DNA from: Aselliscus stoliczkanus
Taxonomy: Eukaryota; Chordata; Mammalia; Chiroptera; Hipposideridae
Direction of reading: 5' to 3'
Assembly: GCA_033961575.1 (NCBI GenBank)
Contig: CM066733.1
Span: 141,224,421 to 141,288,420 of the forward strand
Length of the DNA: 64,000 bases
The notes below the pieces were generated by a model. The model had not been told where the DNA came from and searched no databases. It was given only the letters and a program-made list of their open reading frames with translations. Below are positions 1 to 12,000 of the stretch, in pieces. Positions within the stretch are counted from its first letter, which is position 1; each line of letters starts with the position of its first letter. The translations under genes were made by a program, and so were the position numbers.

Positions 1-581
1 GTGCCTGTGGAGATTGCAAACCTAGCTAAAAGCTGAGCTGGAGTTGCAAAATTGTTTCAGTAGCAAAGTACAGAAGAGTAGCTTGCCATGCATGTTTTGC
101 CAAAATAAATTAGAATATTAAAAACTATTAAACCAATTTACTGAATTTGTTTGGTCATACATCCTACTGAAAAAATTTACATTGTTATGAAATCATTTAA
201 TGGAGCTTGTAGTTTCAAAAGGATAACCCTGAGTTCATTAACTTTGTTTCAAGTTACTAAATTAGCGATGTTTATTTTTGTATCCCAAAGGCTTTGAGTC
301 TTGAGTTTTCTGTGAAGAAGGAAAGGTGTTTGCTGAGCCTGAGTTTCTGGAAAGAAAGACTTGTGAAATGCAAATAGTTTTTATTTAGCCAAGACCTTGT
401 TATCTCAGGGCTCAATTTAGGGGAGAATCTGCTTTCAAATACACTCACTTTGCTGTTACCAGATCAGGTTCATGCTGGTGGTAATTTCTTGCCACGTGGG
501 TCTCTCCATAAGGGCAGTTCACAGGACATCTGGCTTCTCTAGAACAAACCAGGAAGAAGGAGAGGGAGACTGAGAGGGAGA

Positions 582-613
582 GGGGGAGGGGGAGTGGGGG
601 GTTGGGGGTGGGG
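582..613 (+). other. G-quadruplex-forming motif
   Basis: Five runs of at least four G lie within 32 nt (582-586, 588-592, 596-601, 604-608, 610-613), separated by loops of one to three bases. They sit at the end of a longer purine-rich tract (550-628). Confidence 0.75.
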
Positions 614-1654
614 AAGAGAGAGAAAACGAATGTTGTCATGATCCATTTGTAACCTAGTCATGGAAGTGATATCCCATAACTTTTGTCTTATTCTGTTCAT
701 TAGAAGCTTAGATCACTAGGTCTAATGACTCAAGAGGGAGAGATTGCACAAGAAGTTGAATACTATAATGCAGAATGATCTTAGAGGCTGTCTATGACAG
801 AAATGTAAACAGAACTACAGTATTTGCATTTGTAATTTACTTTTAAAAATTAAGACTTTGGTTTTTAGTCATGTTATGGTCTTGTTTTAAAGAATATTAT
901 GCTAATAAATTGAAAGAAGGAGTGACAGTGAAGATTTTGCAATGGCACCATTAAAGGACATGAGTACCCTTTGCTAGCATGACCACTTGAGTCTTCTGAG
1001 ATTGTTAACAGATACTTAATGTAACCTCTACCTTTCTTTAAGTGTCATCCATTTAAAAAGCTCTAGGAAAACCTGTCCCCATTTGTGTGGACTTACTTAT
1101 TTATATAGGTGATGTTTCTTGGTTGGATTTATTATATTATCCATAGGACCTTGAGGAGCAATATATTCAAAACAGAAACATTTTAACTTTATAGAAGTTG
1201 GTTTGACTTTGTAAGGTTCCCTTCAAAATGATAAATGATAAAAATAACTACAATGCAGAATCTATCTCATAAATCCAAAATATCCTCTTTTGGTCCATTG
1301 GAAATTGTTTTAAATCACAAACTGGAATTTTCAAATATTTATACACAATTCCTATCATAGGGAAACTAACATATGAATGGTGTATTTTTCTAATGGGATA
1401 AAAAAAAGACTAATATCTTTCCTGAAGATATGGTTTATTAGGTTTTCAGAATATATTGTTATATTTCACAAAACATACCGTAACTCTTTGTTTATGTTAT
1501 AATAGCATTGTGGCTTTGGAAAAACCTCTAATCCTGTTTCATCACTTATGAAAGGGAGACAAATACTGGTACTACATATAGGACCAATCTTGTAAGTTAT
1601 TTTGTTGATTAAATGATAAAATATAAGGTTAATAAATATAGGGACTTCATTTAG

Positions 1655-1790
1655 CTCATTGCGGAATCCCTAGTACCACTATAACAGTGCCTGGAACTTT
1701 GTAGGTATTTAATACATATTCGATACTAAATAAATGTAACTAGTTTGGTACCTGACACAGAGTAAACACTCAATAAATGTTGTCTATTGT
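1655..1790 (+). mobile_element. MIR/L2 3'-end remnant
   Basis: CAGTGCCTGGAACTTTGTAGG, then ACACAGAGTAAACACTCAATAAATG, the characteristic 3' end shared by MIR and L2. Confidence 0.45.
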
Positions 1791-2394
1791 GATGATCTCT
1801 TCAACAATAAAATAGATTTTTTTTTTAAGTTAGTGAGGATACTTTCACTGGGAATAGTCAATCAGAAGTTAGAGAACACCTATCAGGAACTGGAAGAGAT
1901 TGCTAGATTAGAAGAGTTATTGGTGTGTATGGTTTTAAGTCATGATATGTTGTAATTGCACTTGTAGAACTGATGGATCAATAGGCTTACTTCAGTTTTC
2001 AGGATTAAAGAACAGTTGTAGTTTTAATGTGTCCCCATGGCCTTTTCTGGTCAATTGGGGTGAGGAAGTCAGCCCGAAGGACTTAGAGATCCTAACTTAC
2101 TAAAATTTTGGTTTAGATGACTTGGATCTATTCTAGAATCAGCAGCTCAAAAGCATTTGAAAGGAAAATAATCTGTAAATCTCCCTTTAAGATAAATTAA
2201 ATATAATTCATTCATGTTTCCCAAACAACAAAGAAATTGTATCTATTATGTACCAAATAATTAGTTAATTTAGTAAATTCTTAGAAGAGACAGTTAAATT
2301 TTTTATCCAATTTATTGTTCTAAATTGACCAGTAAATTACATCAAATAGTTACTCTAATAGAATAGTTTTTGACAAGAAGCCATAAGAGAAATA

Positions 2395-2580
2395 CTTGGA
2401 TTCTTACCCCAGCTTCTCCATTCATTGTTAAAAGACCTTGAGTAGATTCCCTAACCTTTCTACAAAATAGCACTAATACTGGTACCCACCACATAGGGCT
2501 ATTGTAACCTTGAATGGAGATAATGGAATTTAAATGCTTAACAGAATTCTCTTGTGTGTCACTATACCAATATATGTTGG
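2395..2580 (+). mobile_element. MIR-like remnant
   Basis: ATTCTTACCCCAGCTTCTCC, GACCTTGAGTAGATTCC and TAATACTGGTACCCACCACAT, followed by a tail, follow MIR order with strong divergence. It ends shortly before the LINE-1 target site. Confidence 0.38.
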
Positions 2581-3159
2581 CTGTAAATTTTAGTCACATT
2601 ACTAAATGAACTCGGTCTGAACTTTCTTTTCTTCTTGAAGTATTAAGTGTTTGGCTTCAAGTCTGTATATTAACTTCCTAATGCAACACCAGGGGAGGAA
2701 GCAACCAAGTAAATTAGCTCTCTTGTCTGACATTTAGTTATTTATTAAAAAATTTTTTTCCCTAAAATATAGCTAAAATATTATATTAGTTTCAGGTGTA
2801 CACCATAGTTCTTCAACATTTATATGCCTAAAGAAGTGATCACCATGATAGGTCCAGCAATCATCTCACACTGTACTACACTATCACAATTTTATTGACT
2901 ATATTCCCTATGCTTTACATTACATCCTGCTTATTTGTTTTATACTAGAAATTTGGACCTCTTATTCCCCTTCACCTTCCCCCTTCTAAATTTTTCAATT
3001 ACAGTTGACATTTAGTATTATTTTATTTTATTTTTAAATTCAAGTTTATTGGGGAGATAGTTGTTAGTAAAATTATATAGATTTCAGATGTACAATTCTG
3101 TAATACCATCTATTAATATATATCACATTGTGTTCACCACCCAGACATTTATGGTTTTT

Positions 3160-3470
3160 AAGTCTAGTACCCACTTGGCACTATACATAGTTATTACCAT
3201 ATGATTGACTATATCACCTATGCTTTACTTTACATCCCCATGACTATTTTGTAACTATCAATTTGTACTTAATCCCTTCACCTATTTCATCCTGCCCCCC
3301 CAAACCCCTCCCATCTATCACCCTAATAAATCTAGTACCCATCTAACACCATACTAGTTATTACAACCTTAGTGACTGTATTTCTTATGCCATACCTCAC
3401 ATCCCCATGACTACTGTGTAACAACCAATTTGTACTTCTTAATTCCTTCCCCTTTTTCACCGACCTCCTC
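3160..3470. repeat. Tandem duplication in LINE-1 3'UTR
   Basis: Two diverged copies of about 140-150 bp (roughly 3163-3290 and 3333-3465). Both run from TAGTACCCA through an ATAGTTATTAC/CTAGTTATTAC word to CATCCCCATGACTA and CAATTTGTACTT. They lie in the 3'UTR of the LINE-1 at 2738-6961. Confidence 0.65.
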
Positions 3471-3499
3471 AATTCCCATTTATCTGGGAACCATCAAAA

Positions 3500-4126
3500 T
3501 GTTCTCTGTGTCTACGAGTTTGTTCCTGTTTTGTTTGTTTATTTTGTTCTTTAGAACACGTACCTAATTGAAATCACATTGTATTTGTCTTTCTCTGTCT
3601 GACATCCTCCACTCAACATAATATTCTCCCGGTGCATCCATGCCACTGCAGATGGCAAGAACCTATTCCCTTCCATGGCTGAGCAACATTCTATTGTATA
3701 TATGTACTGCCTCCTCTTTACCCATTCATCCATTGATGCACACCCAGGCTGCCTCCACATCTTGGCCATTGTAAGCAATGCTGCAATGAACATATGGATG
3801 CACAAGTCCCCTCAAAGTAGCATTTGGGTTTCTTCAGATAAATACCCAGAAGTGGGATTACTGGGTCCTTCTTTGTCTCTTGTTATAGCCTTTGTTTTAA
3901 AGTCAATTTTGTTTGGTATAAGTATTGCTATCCCAGATTTTTTGTTTGTTTGTTTGTTTCCATTTTCATGAAATATCCTTTTCCATCCCTTTACTTTCAG
4001 CCTTTGTCTTTCAATCTAAAGTGGGTTTCTTGTAGGCAGCATATGTAAGTGTTTTATTTTCTTATCCATTCAGCCCTCGTGGGTCTTTTGAGTGGAGCAT
4101 TTAATTCATTTACATCAAAAGTAATT

Positions 4127-4198
<72 letters not shown>

Positions 4199-4340
4199 CT
4201 ATTCAGCCCTTCCGTGTCTTTTGAGTGGAGCATTTAATTCATTTACATTGAAAGTAATTGTATATAGTTATATAGTTAATACCATTTTATTATTTATATT
4301 TTTGTGTTTTTTTTCCATTTTAAAGGAATCAATTTACGAT
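3500..4340 (-). pseudogene. LINE-1 ORF2 remnant with large internal deletion
   Basis: Only the two ends of ORF2 are left. 4340-3868 corresponds to the ORF2 start and part of the endonuclease domain; 3864-3500 corresponds to the C-terminal end (compare 58560-58840). The junction at 3865-3867 shares GAC (minus strand) with both partners, suggesting microhomology joining or template jumping. The ORF2 start region is also duplicated around a (TA)n tract. Confidence 0.8.
4067..4265. repeat. Duplicated ORF2-start segment flanking a (TA)34 microsatellite
   Basis: Two near-identical copies of about 64 bp (4067-4130 and 4200-4265), both containing TCTTTTGAGTGGAGCATTTA, flank an uninterrupted TA repeat at 4130-4197. 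The intact LINE-1 has this segment once (62277-62340). Confidence 0.85.
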
Positions 4341-4369
4341 TCCTTGCAATACTGATTAGGGGATGATGA

Positions 4370-5187
4370 ATTCCTTTAGCTTTTCTTGTCTGGGAAGCTC
4401 TTTATCTGTCCTTTGATTTTAAATGATAGCCTTGCTGGGTAGATTATCCTTGGCTGAGGTCTACTTTTCATCATTTTGAATATCTTCTGCCAACCTCTTC
4501 TGGCCTGCAAATTTCTGTTGAAAAATCAGCTGACAATCTTATGGGAACTCCGATTTAAGTTACTAGTTGCTTTTCTCTTACCTCTTTTAGGATTCTCTGT
4601 TTGTCTTTAACTTTGCCATTTTAATTATAATGTGTCTTGGTGTGGGCCTGTTTGGTTTTATCCTGTTTGGGATTCTCTGTGCCTCCTGGACTTGTATGTC
4701 TATTTCCTTCACCAGGCTAAGAAAGTTTTCAGACATTATTTCTTCAAATAGGTTCTCAATCCCTGCTTTCTGTCTTCTCCTGGCACTCCATGATACGAAT
4801 ATTGTTACCCCTGATGTTGTCCCAGAGGCCCTTTAAATTATTCTCATTTTTTTAATCCTTTTTTCTTTTTGCTCTTTTGATTGAGTGTTTTCTGTTATCT
4901 TGTTTACCAAATCACTTGATTCTCCGTTTTTCCAGTCTGCTGGTGATTCCTTCTAGAGGATTCATCATTTCAGTTATTGTATTCTTCACTCCAGAATAGT
5001 TCCTTTCTATGGTTTCTATGTCCTTTTTTATGTTAGCTATCTCTTTGTTGAAGGTCTCACTAAGTTCCCTGAGCATCCTTATAACCATTGTTTTGAACTC
5101 TATCTCTGGTAGGTTGCTTGGCTCCATTTTGTTTAGTTCTTTTTCTGGATTTTTCACCTGTTCTTTCATTTGGGAAACAAATTTCAT
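4370..5187 (-). pseudogene. LINE-1 ORF1 remnant
   Basis: Open from 5187 to 4912 with an ORF1-type N-terminus and coiled-coil start (PEIEFKTMVIRMLRELSETF, later GITSRLEKR). Homologous ORF1 sequence then continues through stops and shifts to about 4370, where the C-terminal segment (compare plus 62465-62540) is recognisable. It is colinear with the intact ORF1 at 62414-63358. Confidence 0.8.
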
Positions 5188-6070
5188 TGTTTCCTCATTT
5201 TGTCTGCCTCTCTGTGTTTGTTTCTATGTATTAGGTAGGTCTTCTACATACCCCAGCCTTGGCCGGATGGCTTTATGTAGTAAGTGCCTTGTGGGGCCCA
5301 GTGGCCCAGTCTCCCTGGTCATCTTCACTGAGTGCTCCCAGAGTGGTCCTTGTGTGGGTTGTGTGTGTCCTCCTGTTATAGTTGAGCCTTGATTGCTATT
5401 GGCATGTCAGTGGATAAGATTGACCCTTAGGCTGACTGGCTATGGTGTTTGGCCACTTCTACAGCTTATGGGCTGCTATGTGGATGGCCTACCCCACTGA
5501 GTGGGATTTGCTCCAGCAGGCTCTGGTTCCTGTTGAGACTAGCCCTTGTGTGTGCTGCTTGTGGGCTAATTGGGCTGTGCTCTGCTGTGATCTGAAGTCT
5601 TGAAGTACGTTGGTTCTGGGGCCTCTTGGGAGAGGCTCCTGTACAGGCCCAGGTCACCAACTGCCTGTGATTGGCCAGGAATTACCTGGTATGAGGTACA
5701 AAGCAATCCATGGTTATTTGCTGTCTGTGCTAAACTTGGAGATGCGTGGGAGAGGCTACTATGTGAAGTGAGGATGTCTGCCCCCAATACCAGGCCTGGG
5801 GTAGCTCTGCAGAAAGCCAGGACACCCTGAGCCCTGCTGCCACCTGCCAGCTCCCTTAAGGTTCAGCCACTGATAAAGCCTCTTGCAGTATGTGAGTTGG
5901 GTGACGCAGGGTCTCAGGGAGTCACTAGAGTGGGAGGAGTTGGGGTCACGAGGATAATGTAGATTCTGCTTTCATGCCAGTGCTGAGCCTGGAGCTACTC
6001 AGCAAAAGTCTCAGAGCACACTGAAGCTAGTTGTTGTCCATCTGGGGCTTGCAGACCCAGATAGTTTTTT

Positions 6071-6194
6071 TTCTTTTTCTTTTTTTAATTTTTTTATTTT
6101 TTGAGGGCCGTGTCACTGGCCCTCATATGTGGGACCGAACCGGGGCCGCCAGCTTCCCAAGCCAGCACTTAACCACTGCGCCATTCAGCCGGCC
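6071..6194 (-). mobile_element. tRNA-derived SINE, family A, copy 1
   Basis: On the minus strand it starts GGGGGCCGGCTGAATGGCGC, contains a B-box-like GGTTCGGTCCCA and ends in an A-rich tail. A perfect 15-bp duplication CCCAGATAGTTTTTT flanks it (6056-6070 and 6195-6209). It is nested in the 5'UTR of the LINE-1 at 2738-6961, so it is younger than that insertion. Copies 2 and 3 are at 29850 and 46565. Confidence 0.9.
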
Positions 6195-6976
6195 CCCAGA
6201 TAGTTTTTTAAGAATGAGTACAATATGGGTGGGGCTGACTGCTCCCTGAGAAAATATCTTCAGCATTGGTGGAGTTGGGTAGGGAGGGGTCCCAGTGGAG
6301 CTACCAGACCAATTCAGATTAGGATTTGGCCATGTGTGGGAGGGCTCAACACAAGAAAGGTGGTGCTTGCCTGCTGGCTACACCAGAGAAGGACCCCACA
6401 TGGGGAAAATGGTGACTGTCTCTCTAGTCCTTGATCTGAAGCCACACAACTCAGTCTTTCTCCGTGTCTCTCCGATGCCCCCAAATCACCATCCCTCCAC
6501 TGGAGCCCAGGGCACATGCCTGCAAGTGAGTGAGGCTGTGCTTGGAACCTTTAAGAAGACTTCTGGGTTTCCCGCAGACTTCTGTCCCACTGAGATGGTT
6601 GTAATCCCTACTGTTTTTCACAGCCAGATGTTGGCGAGGTTCCTCTTCCTAGCACCAGTACTCTGAGCTCAGGAACTTGGTGTGGGGCTGGGGTCCCTCA
6701 CTCCTCTGGGGCAATATTTGCAGCCAGATACCCCTCCTGATTCTCAACCACCACATGGAGATTTGGGGTGGTCATTACACATTTCCACCCCTATTACTAG
6801 TCGCCATGTGGCTTCTTCTTTATATCCTTAGTTATAAAACTTCTGTTCAGCCAGACTTCAGATGGTCCTTCATTGATTGTTCTATAATTTAATTGTAATT
6901 TTGATGTTCATGGGATGAGGCAAGCACAGCATTTATCTACTGCGCCATCTTGGATCTCTGTTTGTCTGACCTTTAG

Positions 6977-8546
6977 ACCATTGTTCTAACATATGATTTT
7001 CTAATCCCATCCCAGTGGAATAACAAGAACTGACATGTATTCCCACTGTGACTTTCTCTGACATCTCACAGCAGGTTAGAATAGAACAGAATAAAATAGG
7101 CTGAGTCACTTTATAATCTTAAAATTTCTAGATTCTCTTCATTCTCTTTCTGCTCAATATGTTCTGAAAATAGTTTACACATGTTAAATTTCATCTCTTT
7201 TCTCTAGGATACTATTATATGTGTACCCCAAAATCTGGTTCTCTTATTTTCTATAAAGCTCAACATGTATGTTTTTCCATGTATGTCATGTTTCTAAATT
7301 TCTGATTCAGAATTTTTATAGCATATTAAAAATCTGATATTGACACATTTGCAACTATTTTAACCTGGATAAGGTATGAGTGATATTTTGATAAGATTAA
7401 TTTCATCACTTTATTAGTTACCATTGCTTATATAGCATCTTTGCCTTCACTGGATTTTTTTCACTGATGCTCTCATTATTATTTATTTTTTCAATTTCAT
7501 GTTGGTCATTTTCAATCCTTGCCTTGAAAATGCATTTGAAAGCAGTGTTGTAGCCAAGAAAAATGACTGTGAATGACTACTTTCTCATAATCATATATGT
7601 ACTGCTCCTACAGATGATAATTTGTTTTTGTAACAGGCCTACAGGATGCTTCCCTTTTGTGTATTATTTTGATAATGTTTTTAGAACAGATTGATAGAAA
7701 TATTGCTAACATAGTACACATAATTACTGCATACCCAATTTCCCTTAATGATATCTCGTGTTAGTATGGTACGTTTTGTTATAATCAGTGAATTAATATT
7801 AATATTTTACCACTAACCGAAGTCCATACTTTATTCAGATTTATTTAGTTTTTACCTAAGGTCCATTTTCTGTTCTAGTGTACCATATTACATTTAGCTG
7901 TCATGTCTCTTTTGGCTCCCCTTGGTTGTGACAGTTTCTCAGACTTGCCTTATATGTGATGACCTTGACAGTTTTGAGGGGTACTGATTAAATAGTTTGT
8001 AGAGTGTTTTTCAACTAGGTTTTGTTTGATGTTCTTTTTTCTGATGTTTTGAATGGTGTTATAGGTTTTGGGAAGTAAGACTACAGAGGTAAAGTACCAT
8101 TCTTGTTGTATTATATCAAGGATAAATACTATCAATGTGATTATTTACTGTTGATATTGACCTTAATTATCTACATTTTCTGTATTTAAAAAAAATAATT
8201 TGCTCTTCTAAAAGTCATCGTTGTTTGGATACCAAATGTCTATGCAGATGTTGTATTAATGTACTCATGTTTGGGACTATCTGCTGTAGACCCATTTTCC
8301 TACTGCTTCATTACATACACCATCCATTGGCACTGCTTAAGGTGAAGTTGAGTATGAGGCAGCCCTTTGATTTTAATTCAAAGCAATTAGTCCACTCCAG
8401 GAAAGATTCTAGTCTGGGCTGAAGGTATGGAATGAAAATGGGGGTTGAATGTAATATGTTGCAAGAGGGCGTTATAAGAAATAGACACTGGGCAGAACTC
8501 AGATACATGGACTCTTTAGTAATCTATTTTCAGATAGGACATGGAG
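6977..8546. other. AT-rich noncoding stretch
   Basis: No gene, RNA or repeat family could be recognised between the LINE-1 and the Tigger element. Only short, composition-driven open frames are present. Confidence 0.6.
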
Positions 8547-8548
8547 TA

Positions 8549-9031
8549 TAGTAAGTCCCCGACTTATGAACATTTGAGTTGTGAACTTTCACAGATATGA
8601 GCGGACTTCACACCACGAACTTTCGTAGATGCGAATAAATTGCAGAAGTAGCTCCCGTGTCTGCCGGATATTGTGACACTTGTGCTGCTGTGTGCTGACT
8701 GTACAGTGCGATAGTGGACAGGAGTCCAGTGCTCAATCAGAGCCCAGGATGTCCGGAAGCAAGAGGAAAGGCAGTGGGGATGTAGAGGGGACTGCTGGGA
8801 AGCGCAAAGCAGTAACCATGGAAACAAAAGTGAAACTAATTGAGAGATTGGACTGAGATGAAAAGATAGTAGACGTTGCTTGTTCTTATAACATGAATCG
8901 TTCAACCATTGGCTTTACATTGTATATTTGTGTCAAAGGTGTATAAGACTCACTTTGTTGGACTTACGAATGAATCTGACTTAGAAACTTTCTCCCAGAA
9001 AGGAACTCATTTGTAAGTTGGGGACTTACTG
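8549..9031. mobile_element. Tigger-type DNA transposon, internally deleted
   Basis: Terminal inverted repeats TAGTAAGTCCCCGACTTA (left) and, reversed, CAGTAAGTCCCCAACTTA (right), bounded by TA on both sides (8547-8548, 9032-9033), as expected for pogo/Tigger elements. The 483-bp body keeps the start of the transposase gene and lacks the rest. An autonomous Tigger is about 2.4 kb. Confidence 0.88.
8749..8920 (+). pseudogene. Tigger transposase N-terminus, truncated
   Basis: From ATG 8749 the frame reads MSGSKRKGSGDVEG and TMETKVKLIERLD, then TGA at 8854-8856. After it the same frame continues DEKIVDVACSYNMNRSTIG. This is the basic N-terminus and psq-type helix-turn-helix of a Tigger/CENP-B-like transposase. 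The catalytic DDE part is absent. Confidence 0.82.
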
Positions 9032-9033
9032 TA

Positions 9034-12000
9034 CCAGATTACAAACCACTGGAGAATTCCAGTCATACGAATTTGGAGAATAGAATGTGCTGAAGAAAAT
9101 AAAATCAGCACTCTTATCTGCACACAAGTTCTTGGGACTAACACTGGTACCCCAATCTGGACCTAAGGTAGCAAGATTAATATCAGACCCCACTGCCAGA
9201 AATACACAGGTTGCCCTAGGTATAGCAAGGCTTGCCTGGGCTTGCACAGAGATGACTTTGGTGATCCCAGCTGAGCATTTGGAGAAAGAATGGGCTGGTT
9301 TTAGTATACTGTCAATAGTGTCATGTAAATGAGGGAAATAGTATAGGGAGTCATGTAAATGAGGGAAAATTGAAGGATAAGGTGCCCATTGTACAGAGTT
9401 GGTAGCATGCCCCAAATTAGAACTCAGAACCCTTAATTTTCCTATTCTCTATTTCTTTATCTTTTAAGAGCATTTATAAATATATTTACATTTTATATCT
9501 TTAAGTCATATCTATTTTATCCAGATATTCTATTTTAACCTTTTTAAGAGCTTTATTGTATTTTGTTACTGCTTGTATAAAGTACCAGATTTTTTAATTA
9601 CACGTTAGTTTATTTTCATTGATGATGAAAGGGCAAAACTAAGCTTTGGTTTATTTCCATTGATTATGCAGGAGAGAAAAATAGTCTTCACTGATTCTCA
9701 GATCGTAGGCTATACCTAGAGGATTATCTCTTAAAACCAGAATTTTTATTTATTTATTTCTTTGCTTTTACACACAAAGAAAATTAGATCTTACAGCTCA
9801 TGGAGAAATAAATCTGAAATTCATATTGTGTGAGAAGCTATCAATTGATGGAATTCCTTTCTATTCCTATTTTAAGAAAGAGCTAACAATTTTTTCTTTT
9901 GTTTTTGTCCTATAGATTTTACAACTTTATAATTTTCAGGTTTTTCTATTTTTTAAAGTAAAAATAGACTATAGCATCCAAATGTCACAAATTTAAATTT
10001 TATTAAAACTGGTCTCTTTCATAAGAACTTTACTAGCTTTTTGTGGTTTCTTCTTTCTAGCCCCCAGCCTGGTTGTTTCTTTAACACAATAAGCTTGATT
10101 ACAGAATGACCTAAGAAAATAGTACTACCCTAATATGTGGCCTGAAGGAAAACTTGGGTAGAACTCACTTTTAATGAAACCTAAAAAGGAGGCCTTTCTG
10201 ATTAGCTCTAGTTATAATTGCAGAAGATATATAAGCCTGGTCTAATCAGAAATAACCTCGACATGATAACACACTTCAAACCCACAGGGTTATGAAATAT
10301 AAAAATATAATAAATCATCTACTCAGAAGACCAGGAAAAGAATGACATTATTTTCACTGCCTACCAACTGAGGATAATTTGCACTCACACACCTCAGGTA
10401 CACAAATAGATGTGTAGTGCACATGGATAACAACTGCATTTCAGCAAGAGATTGCAGTGAATACAAAATGAGCTTAGAAGGAGGCTAGGAAATTCGAAAT
10501 GTTCACACGTAATTTGCCACCTCTTAAAACAAAACAAAATACAAATCCACAAACTCTCCAAAGAGTAATGGTGAGAAATGAAGTATTTGAGGCACTGAAT
10601 AACGAAGTCTTCATGATAACCTCAGTTCACTAAACAAAATATGTCTTATGTCATCCTTCTAAATTATGAACGTGTTCAAGATCAAGAAGAAAATCCAAAA
10701 TAATTGCCAATTTTCAAGTGAGAAAAGGAAAAAGGTGATGTATATCCCTAACTCATCACTGTGTTTAATACACATTCTCTCTGCTGTGATTGCATTCCCA
10801 GTATATCTATAGCACTTGTTATATAATGGCTACTTAATACTATATTTTTGTTGACTGACTTCTGAAGGAAAAATATCGGTGCAAATTAGAATAACAATAG
10901 AATGTTAGAAATTTATATAGGTTTACTCAAAATATCATTATAGCCCAAGCTGTCAATTTCTCCTTTCTCCCAAACCGGTAGCAAGAAGAGTAGTTTTATC
11001 TGCTTGTACCTCCTTTGTCAAATGTGCTGTGGACTAAATATCTGAATGTAGTAACAGGTGAATAAATACTGGGTCAGAATGATTGACAATGAAAATCAAT
11101 CTGTACTAATTTTTGAGAAGTTATTTATTAAATAAAAGTAGAAGGAAGGAATATAGTTAATAAGAATAAATATTGTTCATAGAACACGTAGTAGTAGAAT
11201 TATACAGACTTAAAAGAAGAAGAGAAATCATTAAAAAGGAAAAGTGACTGAGAAAGGGTAGATGTTTTAGTCATAAAAAATGTGTAAAGGTATATCAAGC
11301 ATTTCCATAACTTATCTAAGAAGTTCTCATTTCATTGGAAGTAAACTGATTGTACGTATCATGAAAAATTATTGATCTATCTTGTTTCTCTGAACTTTAA
11401 CCTTTTCATTCACATCTCATTTTCACAGGATATATTTAAAAAGTTCTTTTATGTTGTATCATAAAGTTTTACAACCTAGGGTTTGCAAACAGATTTATTT
11501 CATTAATAAGCAGAAAAGACAAGAAGCTTGATTGCTAGAGTGGTTTTAGTCCTCTAGGAAATTGTTTCTCTCTAAAATGTGTTTTCCAGAGCTCTCTTTA
11601 GTAGAATTTCCAAATGACAGGTGGATGAAACTTTTTCTTTTGAATTCATCTTGATTGCAAGAAATTACCTAATTTCATCCCTCAGTTCTCCCCAAGTCAG
11701 TTACAGCTGTATATGCAACATTATCTGAATTGGAAAACTTCAAAAAACCTATTCATTTGCATGTCCTATTAGAAGAACAGGCAAAACTCTGATGACAATA
11801 ATTACTTGCCCTTTCTTGTTGCTCTTTAAAGAGAATATTTGGAAAAACACTACATAAATGTACTTTAAACTTTTTGATATTAGCTCATCCATGTAGAATC
11901 TGTTCTCAGAAAAACTTTTTCTTAGCTTTGCTAATTGGAGTACCCATTTTTAGTATCACAGATTTGCATATATATATTTGAACCAGAATGAGGCATGGTA

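Larger units (their letters stand above)
2738..6961 (-). mobile_element. LINE-1 with complete 5' end and internal ORF2 deletion
   Basis: A minus-strand LINE-1 flanked by a 15-bp target-site duplication, TTGTCTGACaTTTAG at 2723-2737 and TTGTCTGACcTTTAG at 6962-6976 (one mismatch). Its 5' terminus carries a YY1-type CAAGATGGCGC (plus 6942-6952), as full-length LINE-1s do. A 5'UTR (about 6960-5200), a decayed ORF1 (5187-4370), the ORF2 start, a small 5' part of ORF2, then the ORF2 3' end and 3'UTR follow. At 3865-3867 the endonuclease region joins directly to the ORF2 C-terminal region. Relative to the copy at 58024-64000, about 3.2 kb including the reverse transcriptase is missing. A tRNA SINE sits in the 5'UTR. 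Confidence 0.9.

Noticed and set aside
6295..6666. 123-codon plus-strand frame in a GC-richer region
   Set aside because: It lies antisense in the 5'UTR of the LINE-1 at 2738-6961 and shows no domain.
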